64,000 bases of DNA, taken from assembly GCF_000699445.3 (NCBI RefSeq), contig NC_067199.1:30278402-30342401 (forward strand), in the 5' to 3' direction. Positions 31,612-42,403 of this stretch are shown piece after piece; the first letter of the stretch is position 1; each line of letters opens with the position of its first letter. The position numbers and the translations under genes are program-made. The notes beneath the pieces were generated by a model. It made no database searches. It was not told the origin of the DNA and saw nothing but the letters and a program-made list of their open reading frames with translations. The DNA comes from Schistosoma haematobium. Taxonomy: Eukaryota; Platyhelminthes; Trematoda; Strigeidida; Schistosomatidae.

Positions 31612-32445
31612 ATGACTGAACAGACACCTAACGTACTCAAGCTTAAGACTTTGTCCCCACCTTCGTTTCAACTGATGCCTTTCTGGCCCGACAACATCGA
31701 AGCCTGGTTTTGCTACGCGGAAGCCGACTTCCACGAGCACGGCGTGATCGACACACGTGCACAATTCCTCGCAGTAGTCAAGGCACTACCGCGCGAATTC
31801 AAAAGGTATGTAACACCTAGTATGTTTACTAGTGATGTTTCCGATCCTTACGAAATATTAAAACGCTCGATTCTTAAACGAGGAGACCTAACCGATCGAC
31901 AAAGGTTAGATCAACTCTTCAATAACATCGACCTGCAACACGGTTCTGCGACGGACATGTTGCAACGGATGAGAGAGGTAATAGGCCCAAGAACTTTCGA
32001 CGAAGGTCTATTCAAACAACTCTTCTTGTCAAAACTTCCCCAACAGGTGCAAGCAGTTCTGGTCTCGTTCCAGAACAACGCCTTAGACGAGCTAGCTGCA
32101 TCTGCCGACCGCATTTTAGAAATTACGAAACCTTCTACCACCGAGGTATCTTCAGTCAAAGAAAAGCCTCAAACGACTCAGAATGATATAACCGATTTAT
32201 GTCATACGCTCACGCGTTATCTTAGTCTTCGTGCCGACCATAAGAGATCGCGCACCCCACGTAGAACCATTTCACGTAAGCGATCTGTCTCTAGACAACG
32301 AGAGACGGATAATCCCAACTGGTTCTGGTATCATAACCAGTATGGAAAGTTTTCCAGAAATTGCAGAAAACCCTGCAATTTTCCCAACACGAAACCGACT
32401 GATTCGAAAAGCAATTCGGGAAACTTCCAAGCCGGCACGCGTTAA
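31612..32445 (+). CDS. gag: Gag of array unit 12 (277 aa)
   Basis: Protein identical to unit 1. The leader combines the short T run with the three-C variant seen in units 2, 14 and 15. Confidence 0.93.
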   Translation: MTEQTPNVLKLKTLSPPSFQLMPFWPDNIEAWFCYAEADFHEHGVIDTRAQFLAVVKALPREFKRYVTPSMFTSDVSDPYEILKRSILKRGDLTDRQRLDQLFNNIDLQHGSATDMLQRMREVIGPRTFDEGLFKQLFLSKLPQQVQAVLVSFQNNALDELAASADRILEITKPSTTEVSSVKEKPQTTQNDITDLCHTLTRYLSLRADHKRSRTPRRTISRKRSVSRQRETDNPNWFWYHNQYGKFSRNCRKPCNFPNTKPTDSKSNSGNFQAGTR

Positions 32446-32861
32446 CGGCGACCGTAGCCGGCGAACAAAGCCGTCTGTTATTCGTCACAGATGTGACAAC
32501 GAGAGTCCGCTACCCCGTCGACACTGGCGCAGAAGTTAGCGTTCTCCCAGCAAATCCTAACGACCGACTACACGAATCGACCCTAAACTTACAGGCGGCA
32601 AACGGAAAACCGATCGCTACGTATGGCAAAAGGTACGTTTACCTTAACGTGGGTTTACGCAAACCCATCCACTGGATTTTCGTTATTGCAGATGTTTCTA
32701 TGCCAATCATTGGTATGGATCTTCTACAACACCATAATCTGATCATCGACACGCGCAAACGGAGGCTAGTAGACGGAAACACTAATATGTCCGTTTGCGT
32801 AACTTCCTTTTCTGGTTGCAGATTATCCCCAGTTACTATGTTGTACCTCCGTCCCATATAG
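32424..32861 (+). CDS. pro: Protease of unit 12 (-1 frame)
   Basis: Intact and identical to unit 1. Heptamer at 32418-32424. Confidence 0.88.
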   Translation, partial: LPSRHALTATVAGEQSRLLFVTDVTTRVRYPVDTGAEVSVLPANPNDRLHESTLNLQAANGKPIATYGKRYVYLNVGLRKPIHWIFVIADVSMPIIGMDLLQHHNLIIDTRKRRLVDGNTNMSVCVTSFSGCRLSPVTMLYLRPI

Positions 32862-32995
32862 TAAGGAAAGACGACCAGACGCTGCTAAATTTAGTAAGCT
32901 ATCAGAAGAGTGTTTACCAACGACAAACTCGTTGGGTTTAAACTTCTGGCTGGCCACGTCTTAGGGTCGTCACTGCCCCACCAGGGGGAGTGATC

Positions 32996-33318
32996 TGTAG
33001 CGGTAAATAAATCCCCAAAATAAATTGCACTGTAAGTTTTCGACATTGGATGCTGACCATATGTTTTAGTGGACTCATCTAGCTGAAGGCGCTCGGTCAG
33101 GCATCCAGACCAGATCACGTGTGGTAACGCCGTGCTCAACATCAACCGCAATCGCTAGCCAGATTAGATCAGAGAATTCCGATATATTGGTCATTGCCAA
33201 ATATACTCTTCCGATCTCCTTGACTCTGTCTTTTGATTTCTCTGGGTGGGAACGAAATATATTAGAAGGTGTTACTGGTAGAAGCGTTGTCAAACACTGA
33301 ATACCTGTGACATCATCA
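32996..33318 (+). repeat. LTR 13 (two substitutions)
   Basis: Reads AAATTGCACTG where the other LTRs read AAATAGCTCTG (differences at 33026 and 33029). A private marker for this position in the array. Confidence 0.95.
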
Positions 33319-33494
33319 TTGGTGAGACTGACGTGATCTGGTACACCTAATTGCAACTGTGAGTCTGTTCCTTTTTGGGATTTTTATATATCATTGCCTT
33401 ATTTTTTATTTTTTTTAAACATTGTGATTTTTTTCGTGTTTTTTCTTGGATATATATATATTTTCCCCTCGTTCATTATCGTACTTCATACTTC

Positions 33495-34328
33495 ATGACT
33501 GAACAGACACCTAACGTACTCAAGCTTAAGACTTTGTCCCCACCTTCGTTTCAACTGATGCCTTTCTGGCCCGACAACATCGAAGCCTGGTTTTGCTACG
33601 CGGAAGCCGACTTCCACGAGCACGGCGTGATCGACACACGTGCACAATTCCTCGCAGTAGTCAAGGCACTACCGCGCGAATTCAAAAGGTATGTAACACC
33701 TAGTATGTTTACTAGTGATGTTTCCGATCCTTACGAAATATTAAAACGCTCGATTCTTAAACGAGGAGACCTAACCGATCGACAAAGGTTAGATCAACTC
33801 TTCAATAACATCGACCTGCAACACGGTTCTGCGACGGACATGTTGCAACGGATGAGAGAGGTAATAGGCCCAAGAACTTTCGACGAAGGTCTATTCAAAC
33901 AACTCTTCTTGTCAAAACTTCCCCAACAGGTGCAAGCAGTTCTGGTCTCGTTCCAGAACAACGCCTTAGACGAGCTAGCTGCATCTGCCGACCGCATTTT
34001 AGAAATTACGAAACCTTCTACCACCGAGGTATCTTCAGTCAAAGAAAAGCCTCAAACGACTCAGAATGATATAACCGATTTATGTCATACGCTCACGCGT
34101 TATCTTAGTCTTCGTGCCGACCATAAGAGATCGCGCACCCCACGTAGAACCATTTCACGTAAGCGATCTGTCTCTAGACAACGAGAGACGGATAATCCCA
34201 ACTGGTTCTGGTATCATAACCAGTATGGAAAGTTTTCCAGAAATTGCAGAAAACCCTGCAATTTTCCCAACACGAAACCGACTGATTCGAAAAGCAATTC
34301 GGGAAACTTCCAAGCCGGCACGCGTTAA
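33495..34328 (+). CDS. gag: Gag of array unit 13 (277 aa)
   Basis: Protein identical to unit 1. Confidence 0.93.
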   Translation: MTEQTPNVLKLKTLSPPSFQLMPFWPDNIEAWFCYAEADFHEHGVIDTRAQFLAVVKALPREFKRYVTPSMFTSDVSDPYEILKRSILKRGDLTDRQRLDQLFNNIDLQHGSATDMLQRMREVIGPRTFDEGLFKQLFLSKLPQQVQAVLVSFQNNALDELAASADRILEITKPSTTEVSSVKEKPQTTQNDITDLCHTLTRYLSLRADHKRSRTPRRTISRKRSVSRQRETDNPNWFWYHNQYGKFSRNCRKPCNFPNTKPTDSKSNSGNFQAGTR

Positions 34329-34744
34329 CGGCGACCGTAGCCGGCGAACAAAGCCGTCTGTTATTCGTCACAGATGTGACAACGAGAGTCCGCTACCCCG
34401 TCGACACTGGCGCAGAAGTTAGCGTTCTCCCAGCAAATCCTAACGACCGACTACACGAATCGACCCTAAACTTACAGGCGGCAAACGGAAAACCGATCGC
34501 TACGTATGGCAAAAGGTACGTTTACCTTAACGTGGGTTTACGCAAACCCATCCACTGGATTTTCGTTATTGCAGATGTTTCTATGCCAATCATTGGTATG
34601 GATCTTCTACAACACCATAATCTGATCATCGACACGCGCAAACGGAGGCTAGTAGACGGAAACACTAATATGTCCGTTTGCGTAACTTCCTTTTCTGGTT
34701 GCAGATTATCCCCAGTTACTATGTTGTACCTCCGTCCCATATAG
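34307..34744 (+). CDS. pro: Protease of unit 13 (-1 frame)
   Basis: Intact. Four-G polypurine tract downstream (near 34867). Heptamer at 34301-34307. Confidence 0.88.
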   Translation, partial: LPSRHALTATVAGEQSRLLFVTDVTTRVRYPVDTGAEVSVLPANPNDRLHESTLNLQAANGKPIATYGKRYVYLNVGLRKPIHWIFVIADVSMPIIGMDLLQHHNLIIDTRKRRLVDGNTNMSVCVTSFSGCRLSPVTMLYLRPI

Positions 34745-34877
34745 TAAGGAAAGACGACCAGACGCTGCTAAATTTAGTAAGCTATCAGAAGAGTGTTTAC
34801 CAACGACAAACTCGTTGGGTTTAAACTTCTGGCTGGCCACGTCTTAGGGTCGTCACTGCCCCACCAGGGGAGTGATC

Positions 34878-35200
34878 TGTAGCGGTAAATAAATCCCCAA
34901 AATAAATAGCTCTGTAAGTTTTCGACATTGGATGCTGACCATATGTTTTAGTGGACTCATCTAGCTGAAGGCGCTCGGTCAGGCATCCAGACCAGATCAC
35001 GTGTGGTAACGCCGTGCTCAACATCAACCGCAATCGCTAGCCAGATTAGATCAGAGAATTCCGATATATTGGTCATTGCCAAATATACTCTTCCGATCTC
35101 CTTGACTCTGTCTTTTGATTTCTCTGGGTGGGAACGAAATATATTAGAAGGTGTTACTGGTAGAAGCGTTGTCAAACACTGAATACCTGTGACATCATCA
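34878..35200 (+). repeat. LTR 14
   Basis: Matches the consensus. Confidence 0.95.
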
Positions 35201-35376
35201 TTGGTGAGACTGACGTGATCTGGTACACCTAATTGCAACTGTGAGTCTGTTCCTTTTTGGGATTTTTATATATAATTGCCTTATTTTTTACTTTTTTTTA
35301 AACATTGTGATTTTTTTCGTGTTTTTTCTTGGATATATATCTATTTTCCCTCGTTCATTATCGTACTTCATACTTC

Positions 35377-36210
35377 ATGACTGAACAGACACCTAACGTA
35401 CTCAAGCTTAAGACTTTGTCCCCACCTTCGTTTCAACTGATGCCTTTCTGGCCCGACAACATCGAAGCCTGGTTTTGCTACGCGGAAGCCGACTTCCACG
35501 AGCACGGCGTGATCGACACACGTGCACAATTCCTCGCAGTAGTCAAGGCACTACCGCGCGAATTCAAAAGGTATGTAACACCTAGTATGTTTACTAGTGA
35601 TGTTTCCGATCCTTACGAAATATTAAAACGCTCGATTCTTAAACGAGGAGACCTAACCGATCGACAAAGGTTAGATCAACTCTTCAATAACATCGACCTG
35701 CAACACGGTTCTGCGACGGACATGTTGCAACGGATGAGAGAGGTAATAGGCCCAAGAACTTTCGACGAAGGTCTATTCAAACAACTCTTCTTGTCAAAAC
35801 TTCCCCAACAGGTGCAAGCAGTTCTGGTCTCGTTCCAGAACAACGCCTTAGACGAGCTAGCTGCATCTGCCGACCGCATTTTAGAAATTACGAAACCTTC
35901 TACCACCGAGGTATCTTCAGTCAAAGAAAAGCCTCAAACGACTCAGAATGATATAACCGATTTATGTCATACGCTCACGCGTTATCTTAGTCTTCGTGCC
36001 GACCATAAGAGATCGCGCACCCCACGTAGAACCATTTCACGTAAGCGATCTGTCTCTAGACAACGAGAGACGGATAATCCCAACTGGTTCTGGTATCATA
36101 ACCAGTATGGAAAGTTTTCCAGAAATTGCAGAAAACCCTGCAATTTTCCCAACACGAAACCGACTGATTCGAAAAGCAATTCGGGAAACTTCCAAGCCGG
36201 CACGCGTTAA
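35377..36210 (+). CDS. gag: Gag of array unit 14 (277 aa)
   Basis: Protein identical to unit 1. The leader has three private substitutions: TATATAATTG near 35274, a C inside the T run near 35291, and ATATCTATT near 35341. Confidence 0.93.
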   Translation: MTEQTPNVLKLKTLSPPSFQLMPFWPDNIEAWFCYAEADFHEHGVIDTRAQFLAVVKALPREFKRYVTPSMFTSDVSDPYEILKRSILKRGDLTDRQRLDQLFNNIDLQHGSATDMLQRMREVIGPRTFDEGLFKQLFLSKLPQQVQAVLVSFQNNALDELAASADRILEITKPSTTEVSSVKEKPQTTQNDITDLCHTLTRYLSLRADHKRSRTPRRTISRKRSVSRQRETDNPNWFWYHNQYGKFSRNCRKPCNFPNTKPTDSKSNSGNFQAGTR

Positions 36211-36626
36211 CGGCGACCGTAGCCGGCGAACAAAGCCGTCTGTTATTCGTCACAGATGTGACAACGAGAGTCCGCTACCCCGTCGACACTGGCGCAGAAG
36301 TTAGCGTTCTCCCAGCAAATCCTAACGACCGACTACACGAATCGACCCTAAACTTACAGGCGGCAAACGGAAAACCGATCGCTACGTATGGCAAAAGGTA
36401 CGTTTACCTTAACGTGGGTTTACGCAAACCCATCCACTGGATTTTCGTTATTGCAGATGTTTCTATGCCAATCATTGGTATGGATCTTCTACAACACCAT
36501 AATCTGATCATCGACACGCGCAAACGGAGGCTAGTAGACGGAAACACTAATATGTCCGTTTGCGTAACTTCCTTTTCTGGTTGCAGATTATCCCCAGTTA
36601 CTATGTTGTACCTCCGTCCCATATAG
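36189..36626 (+). CDS. pro: Protease of unit 14 (-1 frame)
   Basis: Intact and identical to unit 1. Heptamer at 36183-36189. Confidence 0.88.
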   Translation, partial: LPSRHALTATVAGEQSRLLFVTDVTTRVRYPVDTGAEVSVLPANPNDRLHESTLNLQAANGKPIATYGKRYVYLNVGLRKPIHWIFVIADVSMPIIGMDLLQHHNLIIDTRKRRLVDGNTNMSVCVTSFSGCRLSPVTMLYLRPI

Positions 36627-36760
36627 TAAGGAAAGACGACCAGACGCTGCTAAATTTAGTAAGCTATCAGAAGAGTGTTTACCAACGACAAACTCGTTGG
36701 GTTTAAACTTCTGGCTGGCCACGTCTTAGGGTCGTCACTGCCCCACCAGGGGGAGTGATC

Positions 36761-37083
36761 TGTAGCGGTAAATAAATCCCCAAAATAAATAGCTCTGTAA
36801 GTTTTCGACATTGGATGCTGACCATATGTTTTAGTGGACTCATCTAGCTGAAGGCGCTCGGTCAGGCATCCAGACCAGATCACGTGTGGTAACGCCGTGC
36901 TCAACATCAACCGCAATCGCTAGCCAGATTAGATCAGAGAATTCCGATATATTGGTCATTGCCAAATATACTCTTCCGATCTCCTTGACTCTGTCTTTTG
37001 ATTTCTCTGGGTGGGAACGAAATATATTAGAAGGTGTTACTGGTAGAAGCGTTGTCAAACACTGAATACCTGTGACATCATCA
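36761..37083 (+). repeat. LTR 15
   Basis: Matches the consensus. Confidence 0.95.
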
Positions 37084-37256
37084 TTGGTGAGACTGACGTG
37101 ATCTGGTACACCTAATTGCAACTGTGAGTCTGTTCCTTTTTGGGATTTTTATATATCATTGCCTTATTTTTTATTTTTTTTAAACATTGTGATTTTTTCG
37201 TGTTTTTCTTGGATATATATATATTTTCCCTCGTTCATTATCGTACTTCATACTTC

Positions 37257-38090
37257 ATGACTGAACAGACACCTAACGTACTCAAGCTTAAGACTTTGTC
37301 CCCACCTTCGTTTCAACTGATGCCTTTCTGGCCCGACAACATCGAAGCCTGGTTTTGCTACGCGGAAGCCGACTTCCACGAGCACGGCGTGATCGACACA
37401 CGTGCACAATTCCTCGCAGTAGTCAAGGCACTACCGCGCGAATTCAAAAGGTATGTAACACCTAGTATGTTTACTAGTGATGTTTCCGATCCTTACGAAA
37501 TATTAAAACGCTCGATTCTTAAACGAGGAGACCTAACCGATCGACAAAGGTTAGATCAACTCTTCAATAACATCGACCTGCAACACGGTTCTGCGACGGA
37601 CATGTTGCAACGGATGAGAGAGGTAATAGGCCCAAGAACTTTCGACGAAGGTCTATTCAAACAACTCTTCTTGTCAAAACTTCCCCAACAGGTGCAAGCA
37701 GTTCTGGTCTCGTTCCAGAACAACGCCTTAGACGAGCTAGCTGCATCTGCCGACCGCATTTTAGAAATTACGAAACCTTCTACCACCGAGGTATCTTCAG
37801 TCAAAGAAAAGCCTCAAACGACTCAGAATGATATAACCGATTTATGTCATACGCTCACGCGTTATCTTAGTCTTCGTGCCGACCATAAGAGATCGCGCAC
37901 CCCACGTAGAACCATTTCACGTAAGCGATCTGTCTCTAGACAACGAGAGACGGATAATCCCAACTGGTTCTGGTATCATAACCAGTATGGAAAGTTTTCC
38001 AGAAATTGCAGAAAACCCTGCAATTTTCCCAACACGAAACCGACTGATTCGAAAAGCAATTCGGGAAACTTCCAAGCCGGCACGCGTTAA
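37257..38090 (+). CDS. gag: Gag of array unit 15 (277 aa)
   Basis: Protein identical to unit 1. The leader is the most contracted: short T runs near 37195 and 37205 and three C. Confidence 0.93.
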   Translation: MTEQTPNVLKLKTLSPPSFQLMPFWPDNIEAWFCYAEADFHEHGVIDTRAQFLAVVKALPREFKRYVTPSMFTSDVSDPYEILKRSILKRGDLTDRQRLDQLFNNIDLQHGSATDMLQRMREVIGPRTFDEGLFKQLFLSKLPQQVQAVLVSFQNNALDELAASADRILEITKPSTTEVSSVKEKPQTTQNDITDLCHTLTRYLSLRADHKRSRTPRRTISRKRSVSRQRETDNPNWFWYHNQYGKFSRNCRKPCNFPNTKPTDSKSNSGNFQAGTR

Positions 38091-38506
38091 CGGCGACCGT
38101 AGCCGGCGAACAAAGCCGTCTGTTATTCGTCACAGATGTGACAACGAGAGTCCGCTACCCCGTCGACACTGGCGCAGAAGTTAGCGTTCTCCCAGCAAAT
38201 CCTAACGACCGACTACACGAATCGACCCTAAACTTACAGGCGGCAAACGGAAAACCGATCGCTACGTATGGCAAAAGGTACGTTTACCTTAACGTGGGTT
38301 TACGCAAACCCATCCACTGGATTTTCGTTATTGCAGATGTTTCTATGCCAATCATTGGTATGGATCTTCTACAACACCATAATCTGATCATCGACACGCG
38401 CAAACGGAGGCTAGTAGACGGAAACACTAATATGTCCGTTTGCGTAACTTCCTTTTCTGGTTGCAGATTATCCCCAGTTACTATGTTGTACCTCCGTCCC
38501 ATATAG
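38069..38506 (+). CDS. pro: Protease of unit 15 (-1 frame)
   Basis: Intact and identical to unit 1. Heptamer at 38063-38069. Confidence 0.88.
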   Translation, partial: LPSRHALTATVAGEQSRLLFVTDVTTRVRYPVDTGAEVSVLPANPNDRLHESTLNLQAANGKPIATYGKRYVYLNVGLRKPIHWIFVIADVSMPIIGMDLLQHHNLIIDTRKRRLVDGNTNMSVCVTSFSGCRLSPVTMLYLRPI

Positions 38507-38640
38507 TAAGGAAAGACGACCAGACGCTGCTAAATTTAGTAAGCTATCAGAAGAGTGTTTACCAACGACAAACTCGTTGGGTTTAAACTTCTGGCTGGCC
38601 ACGTCTTAGGGTCGTCACTGCCCCACCAGGGGGAGTGATC

Positions 38641-38960
38641 TGTAGCGGTAAATAAATCCCCAAAATAAATAGCTCTGTAAGTTTTCGACATTGGATGCTG
38701 ACCATATGTTTTAGTGGACTCATCTAGCTGAAGGCGCTCGGTCAGGCATCCAGACCAGATCACGTGTGGTAACGCCGTGCTCAACATCAACCGCAATCGC
38801 TAGCCAGATTAGATCAGAGAATTCCGATATATTGGTCATTGCCAAATATACTCTTCCGATCTCCTTGACTCTGTCTTTTGATTTCTCTGGGTGGGAACGA
38901 AATATATTAGGTGTTACTGGTAGAAGCGTTGTCAAACACTGAATACCTGTGACATCATCA
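38641..38960 (+). repeat. LTR 16 (3 bp deletion)
   Basis: Lost one AGA-type triplet near 38910 (ATATTAGGTGTT instead of ATATTAGAAGGTGTT), so it is 320 bp. Confidence 0.95.
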
Positions 38961-39137
38961 TTGGTGAGACTGACGTGATCTGGTACACCTAATTGCAACT
39001 GTGAGTCTGTTCCTTTTTGGGATTTTTATATATCATTGCCTTATTTTTTATTTTTTTTAAACATTGTGATTTTTTTTCGTGTTTTTTCTTGGATATATAT
39101 ATATTTTCCCCTCGTTCATTATCGTACTTCATACTTC

Positions 39138-39971
39138 ATGACTGAACAGACACCTAACGTACTCAAGCTTAAGACTTTGTCCCCACCTTCGTTTCAACTG
39201 ATGCCCTTCTGGCCCGACAACATCGAAGCCTGGTTTTGCTACGCGGAAGCCGACTTCCACGAGCACGGCGTGATCGACACACGTGCACAATTCCTCGCAG
39301 TAGTCAAGGCACTACCGCGCGAATTCAAAAGGTATGTAACACCTAGTATGTTTACTAGTGATGTTTCCGATCCTTACGAAATATTAAAACGCTCGATTCT
39401 TAAACGAGGAGACCTAACCGATCGACAAAGGTTAGATCAACTCTTCAATAACATCGACCTGCAACACGGTTCTGCGACGGACATGTTGCAACGGATGAGA
39501 GAGGTAATAGGCCCAAGAACTTTCGACGAAGGTCTATTCAAACAACTCTTCTTGTCAAAACTTCCCCAACAGGTGCAAGCAGTTCTGGTCTCGTTCCAGA
39601 ACAACGCCTTAGACGAGCTAGCTGCATCTGCCGACCGCATTTTAGAAATTACGAAACCTTCTACCACCGAGGTATCTTCAGTCAAAGAAAAGCCTCAAAC
39701 GACTCAGAATGATATAACCGATTTATGTCATACGCTCACGCGTTATCTTAGTCTTCGTGCCGACCATAAGAGATCGCGCACCCCACGTAGAACCATTTCA
39801 CGTAAGCGATCTGTCTCTAGACAACGAGAGACGGATAATCCCAACTGGTTCTGGTATCATAACCAGTATGGAAAGTTTTCCAGAAATTGCAGAAAACCCT
39901 GCAATTTTCCCAACACGAAACCGACTGATTCGAAAAGCAATTCGGGAAACTTCCAAGCCGGCACGCGTTAA
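39138..39971 (+). CDS. gag: Gag of array unit 16 (277 aa)
   Basis: Protein identical to unit 1. Synonymous C at 39206, otherwise seen only in units 2 and 3 at the far end of the array. Confidence 0.93.
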   Translation: MTEQTPNVLKLKTLSPPSFQLMPFWPDNIEAWFCYAEADFHEHGVIDTRAQFLAVVKALPREFKRYVTPSMFTSDVSDPYEILKRSILKRGDLTDRQRLDQLFNNIDLQHGSATDMLQRMREVIGPRTFDEGLFKQLFLSKLPQQVQAVLVSFQNNALDELAASADRILEITKPSTTEVSSVKEKPQTTQNDITDLCHTLTRYLSLRADHKRSRTPRRTISRKRSVSRQRETDNPNWFWYHNQYGKFSRNCRKPCNFPNTKPTDSKSNSGNFQAGTR

Positions 39972-40489
39972 CGGCGACCGTAGCCGGCGAACAAAGCCGT
40001 CTGTTATTCGTCACAGATGTGACAACGAGAGTCCGCTACCCCGTCGACACTGGCGCAGAAGTTAGCGTTCTCCCAGCAAATCCTAACGACCGACTACACG
40101 AATCGACCCTAAACTTACAGGCGGCAAACGGAAAACCGATCGCTACGTATGGCAAAAGGTACGTTTACCTTAACGTGGGTTTACGCAAACCCATCCACTG
40201 GATTTTCGTTATTGCAGATGTTTCTATGCCAATCATTGGTATGGATCTTCTACAACACCATAATCTGATCATCGACACGCGCAAACGGAGGCTAGTAGAC
40301 GGAAACACTAATATGTCCGTTTGCGTAACTTCCTTTCTGGTTGCAGATTATCCCCAGTTACTATGTTGTACCTCCGTCCCATATAGTAAGGAAAGACGAC
40401 CAGACGCTGCTAAATTTAGTAAGCTATCAGAAGAGTGTTTACCAACGACAAACTCGTTGGGTTTAAACTTCTGGCTGGCCACGTCTTAG
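39950..40489 (+). CDS. pro: Protease of unit 16, frameshifted C-terminus
   Basis: A T is missing from the run near 40334, so the frame leaves the consensus after VTSF and reads ~40 extra residues, ending with FWLATS. The DTG and IIGMDLL motifs lie upstream and are unaffected. This is the only unit whose protein differs. A homopolymer indel could be real or a sequencing error. Confidence 0.8.
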   Translation, partial: LPSRHALTATVAGEQSRLLFVTDVTTRVRYPVDTGAEVSVLPANPNDRLHESTLNLQAANGKPIATYGKRYVYLNVGLRKPIHWIFVIADVSMPIIGMDLLQHHNLIIDTRKRRLVDGNTNMSVCVTSFLVADYPQLLCCTSVPYSKERRPDAAKFSKLSEECLPTTNSLGLNFWLATS

Positions 40490-40519
40490 GGTCGTCACTG
40501 CCCCACCAGGGGAGTGATC

Positions 40520-40842
40520 TGTAGCGGTAAATAAATCCCCAAAATAAATAGCTCTGTAAGTTTTCGACATTGGATGCTGACCATATGTTTTAGTGGACTC
40601 ATCTAGCTGAAGGCGCTCGGTCAGGCATCCAGACCAGATCACGTGTGGTAACGCCGTGCTCAACATCAACCGCAATCGCTAGCCAGATTAGATCAGAGAA
40701 TTCCGATATATTGGTCATTGCCAAATATACTCTTCCGATCTCCTTGACTCTGTCTTTTGATTTCTCTGGGTGGGAACGAAATATATTAGAAGGTGTTACT
40801 GGTAGAAGCGTTGTCAAACACTGAATACCTGTGACATCATCA
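40520..40842 (+). repeat. LTR 17
   Basis: Matches the consensus. A C to A change lies just outside it, in the primer-binding/leader region near 40862. Confidence 0.95.
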
Positions 40843-41019
40843 TTGGTGAGACTGACGTGATATGGTACACCTAATTGCAACTGTGAGTCTGTTCCTTTTT
40901 GGGATTTTTATATATCATTGCCTTATTTTTTATTTTTTTTTAAACATTGTGATTTTTTTCGTGTTTTTTCTTGGATATATATATATTTTCCCCTCGTTCA
41001 TTATCGTACTTCATACTTC

Positions 41020-41853
41020 ATGACTGAACAGACACCTAACGTACTCAAGCTTAAGACTTTGTCCCCACCTTCGTTTCAACTGATGCCTTTCTGGCCCGAC
41101 AACATCGAAGCCTGGTTTTGCTACGCGGAAGCCGACTTCCACGAGCACGGCGTGATCGACACACGTGCACAATTCCTCGCAGTAGTCAAGGCACTACCGC
41201 GCGAATTCAAAAGGTATGTAACACCTAGTATGTTTACTAGTGATGTTTCCGATCCTTACGAAATATTAAAACGCTCGATTCTTAAACGAGGAGACCTAAC
41301 CGATCGACAAAGGTTAGATCAACTCTTCAATAACATCGACCTGCAACACGGTTCTGCGACGGACATGTTGCAACGGATGAGAGAGGTAATAGGCCCAAGA
41401 ACTTTCGACGAAGGTCTATTCAAACAACTCTTCTTGTCAAAACTTCCCCAACAGGTGCAAGCAGTTCTGGTCTCGTTCCAGAACAACGCCTTAGACGAGC
41501 TAGCTGCATCTGCCGACCGCATTTTAGAAATTACGAAACCTTCTACCACCGAGGTATCTTCAGTCAAAGAAAAGCCTCAAACGACTCAGAATGATATAAC
41601 CGATTTATGTCATACGCTCACGCGTTATCTTAGTCTTCGTGCCGACCATAAGAGATCGCGCACCCCACGTAGAACCATTTCACGTAAGCGATCTGTCTCT
41701 AGACAACGAGAGACGGATAATCCCAACTGGTTCTGGTATCATAACCAGTATGGAAAGTTTTCCAGAAATTGCAGAAAACCCTGCAATTTTCCCAACACGA
41801 AACCGACTGATTCGAAAAGCAATTCGGGAAACTTCCAAGCCGGCACGCGTTAA
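41020..41853 (+). CDS. gag: Gag of array unit 17 (277 aa)
   Basis: Protein identical to unit 1. Last complete unit of the array. Confidence 0.93.
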   Translation: MTEQTPNVLKLKTLSPPSFQLMPFWPDNIEAWFCYAEADFHEHGVIDTRAQFLAVVKALPREFKRYVTPSMFTSDVSDPYEILKRSILKRGDLTDRQRLDQLFNNIDLQHGSATDMLQRMREVIGPRTFDEGLFKQLFLSKLPQQVQAVLVSFQNNALDELAASADRILEITKPSTTEVSSVKEKPQTTQNDITDLCHTLTRYLSLRADHKRSRTPRRTISRKRSVSRQRETDNPNWFWYHNQYGKFSRNCRKPCNFPNTKPTDSKSNSGNFQAGTR

Positions 41854-42269
41854 CGGCGACCGTAGCCGGCGAACAAAGCCGTCTGTTATTCGTCACAGAT
41901 GTGACAACGAGAGTCCGCTACCCCGTCGACACTGGCGCAGAAGTTAGCGTTCTCCCAGCAAATCCTAACGACCGACTACACGAATCGACCCTAAACTTAC
42001 AGGCGGCAAACGGAAAACCGATCGCTACGTATGGCAAAAGGTACGTTTACCTTAACGTGGGTTTACGCAAACCCATCCACTGGATTTTCGTTATTGCAGA
42101 TGTTTCTATGCCAATCATTGGTATGGATCTTCTACAACACCATAATCTGATCATCGACACGCGCAAACGGAGGCTAGTAGACGGAAACACTAATATGTCC
42201 GTTTGCGTAACTTCCTTTTCTGGTTGCAGATTATCCCCAGTTACTATGTTGTACCTCCGTCCCATATAG
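41832..42269 (+). CDS. pro: Protease of unit 17 (-1 frame)
   Basis: Intact and identical to unit 1. Heptamer at 41826-41832. Confidence 0.88.
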   Translation, partial: LPSRHALTATVAGEQSRLLFVTDVTTRVRYPVDTGAEVSVLPANPNDRLHESTLNLQAANGKPIATYGKRYVYLNVGLRKPIHWIFVIADVSMPIIGMDLLQHHNLIIDTRKRRLVDGNTNMSVCVTSFSGCRLSPVTMLYLRPI

Positions 42270-42403
42270 TAAGGAAAGACGACCAGACGCTGCTAAATTT
42301 AGTAAGCTATCAGAAGAGTGTTTACCAACGACAAACTCGTTGGGTTTAAACTTCTGGCTGGCCACGTCTTAGGGTCGTCACTGCCCCACCAGGGGGAGTG
42401 ATC

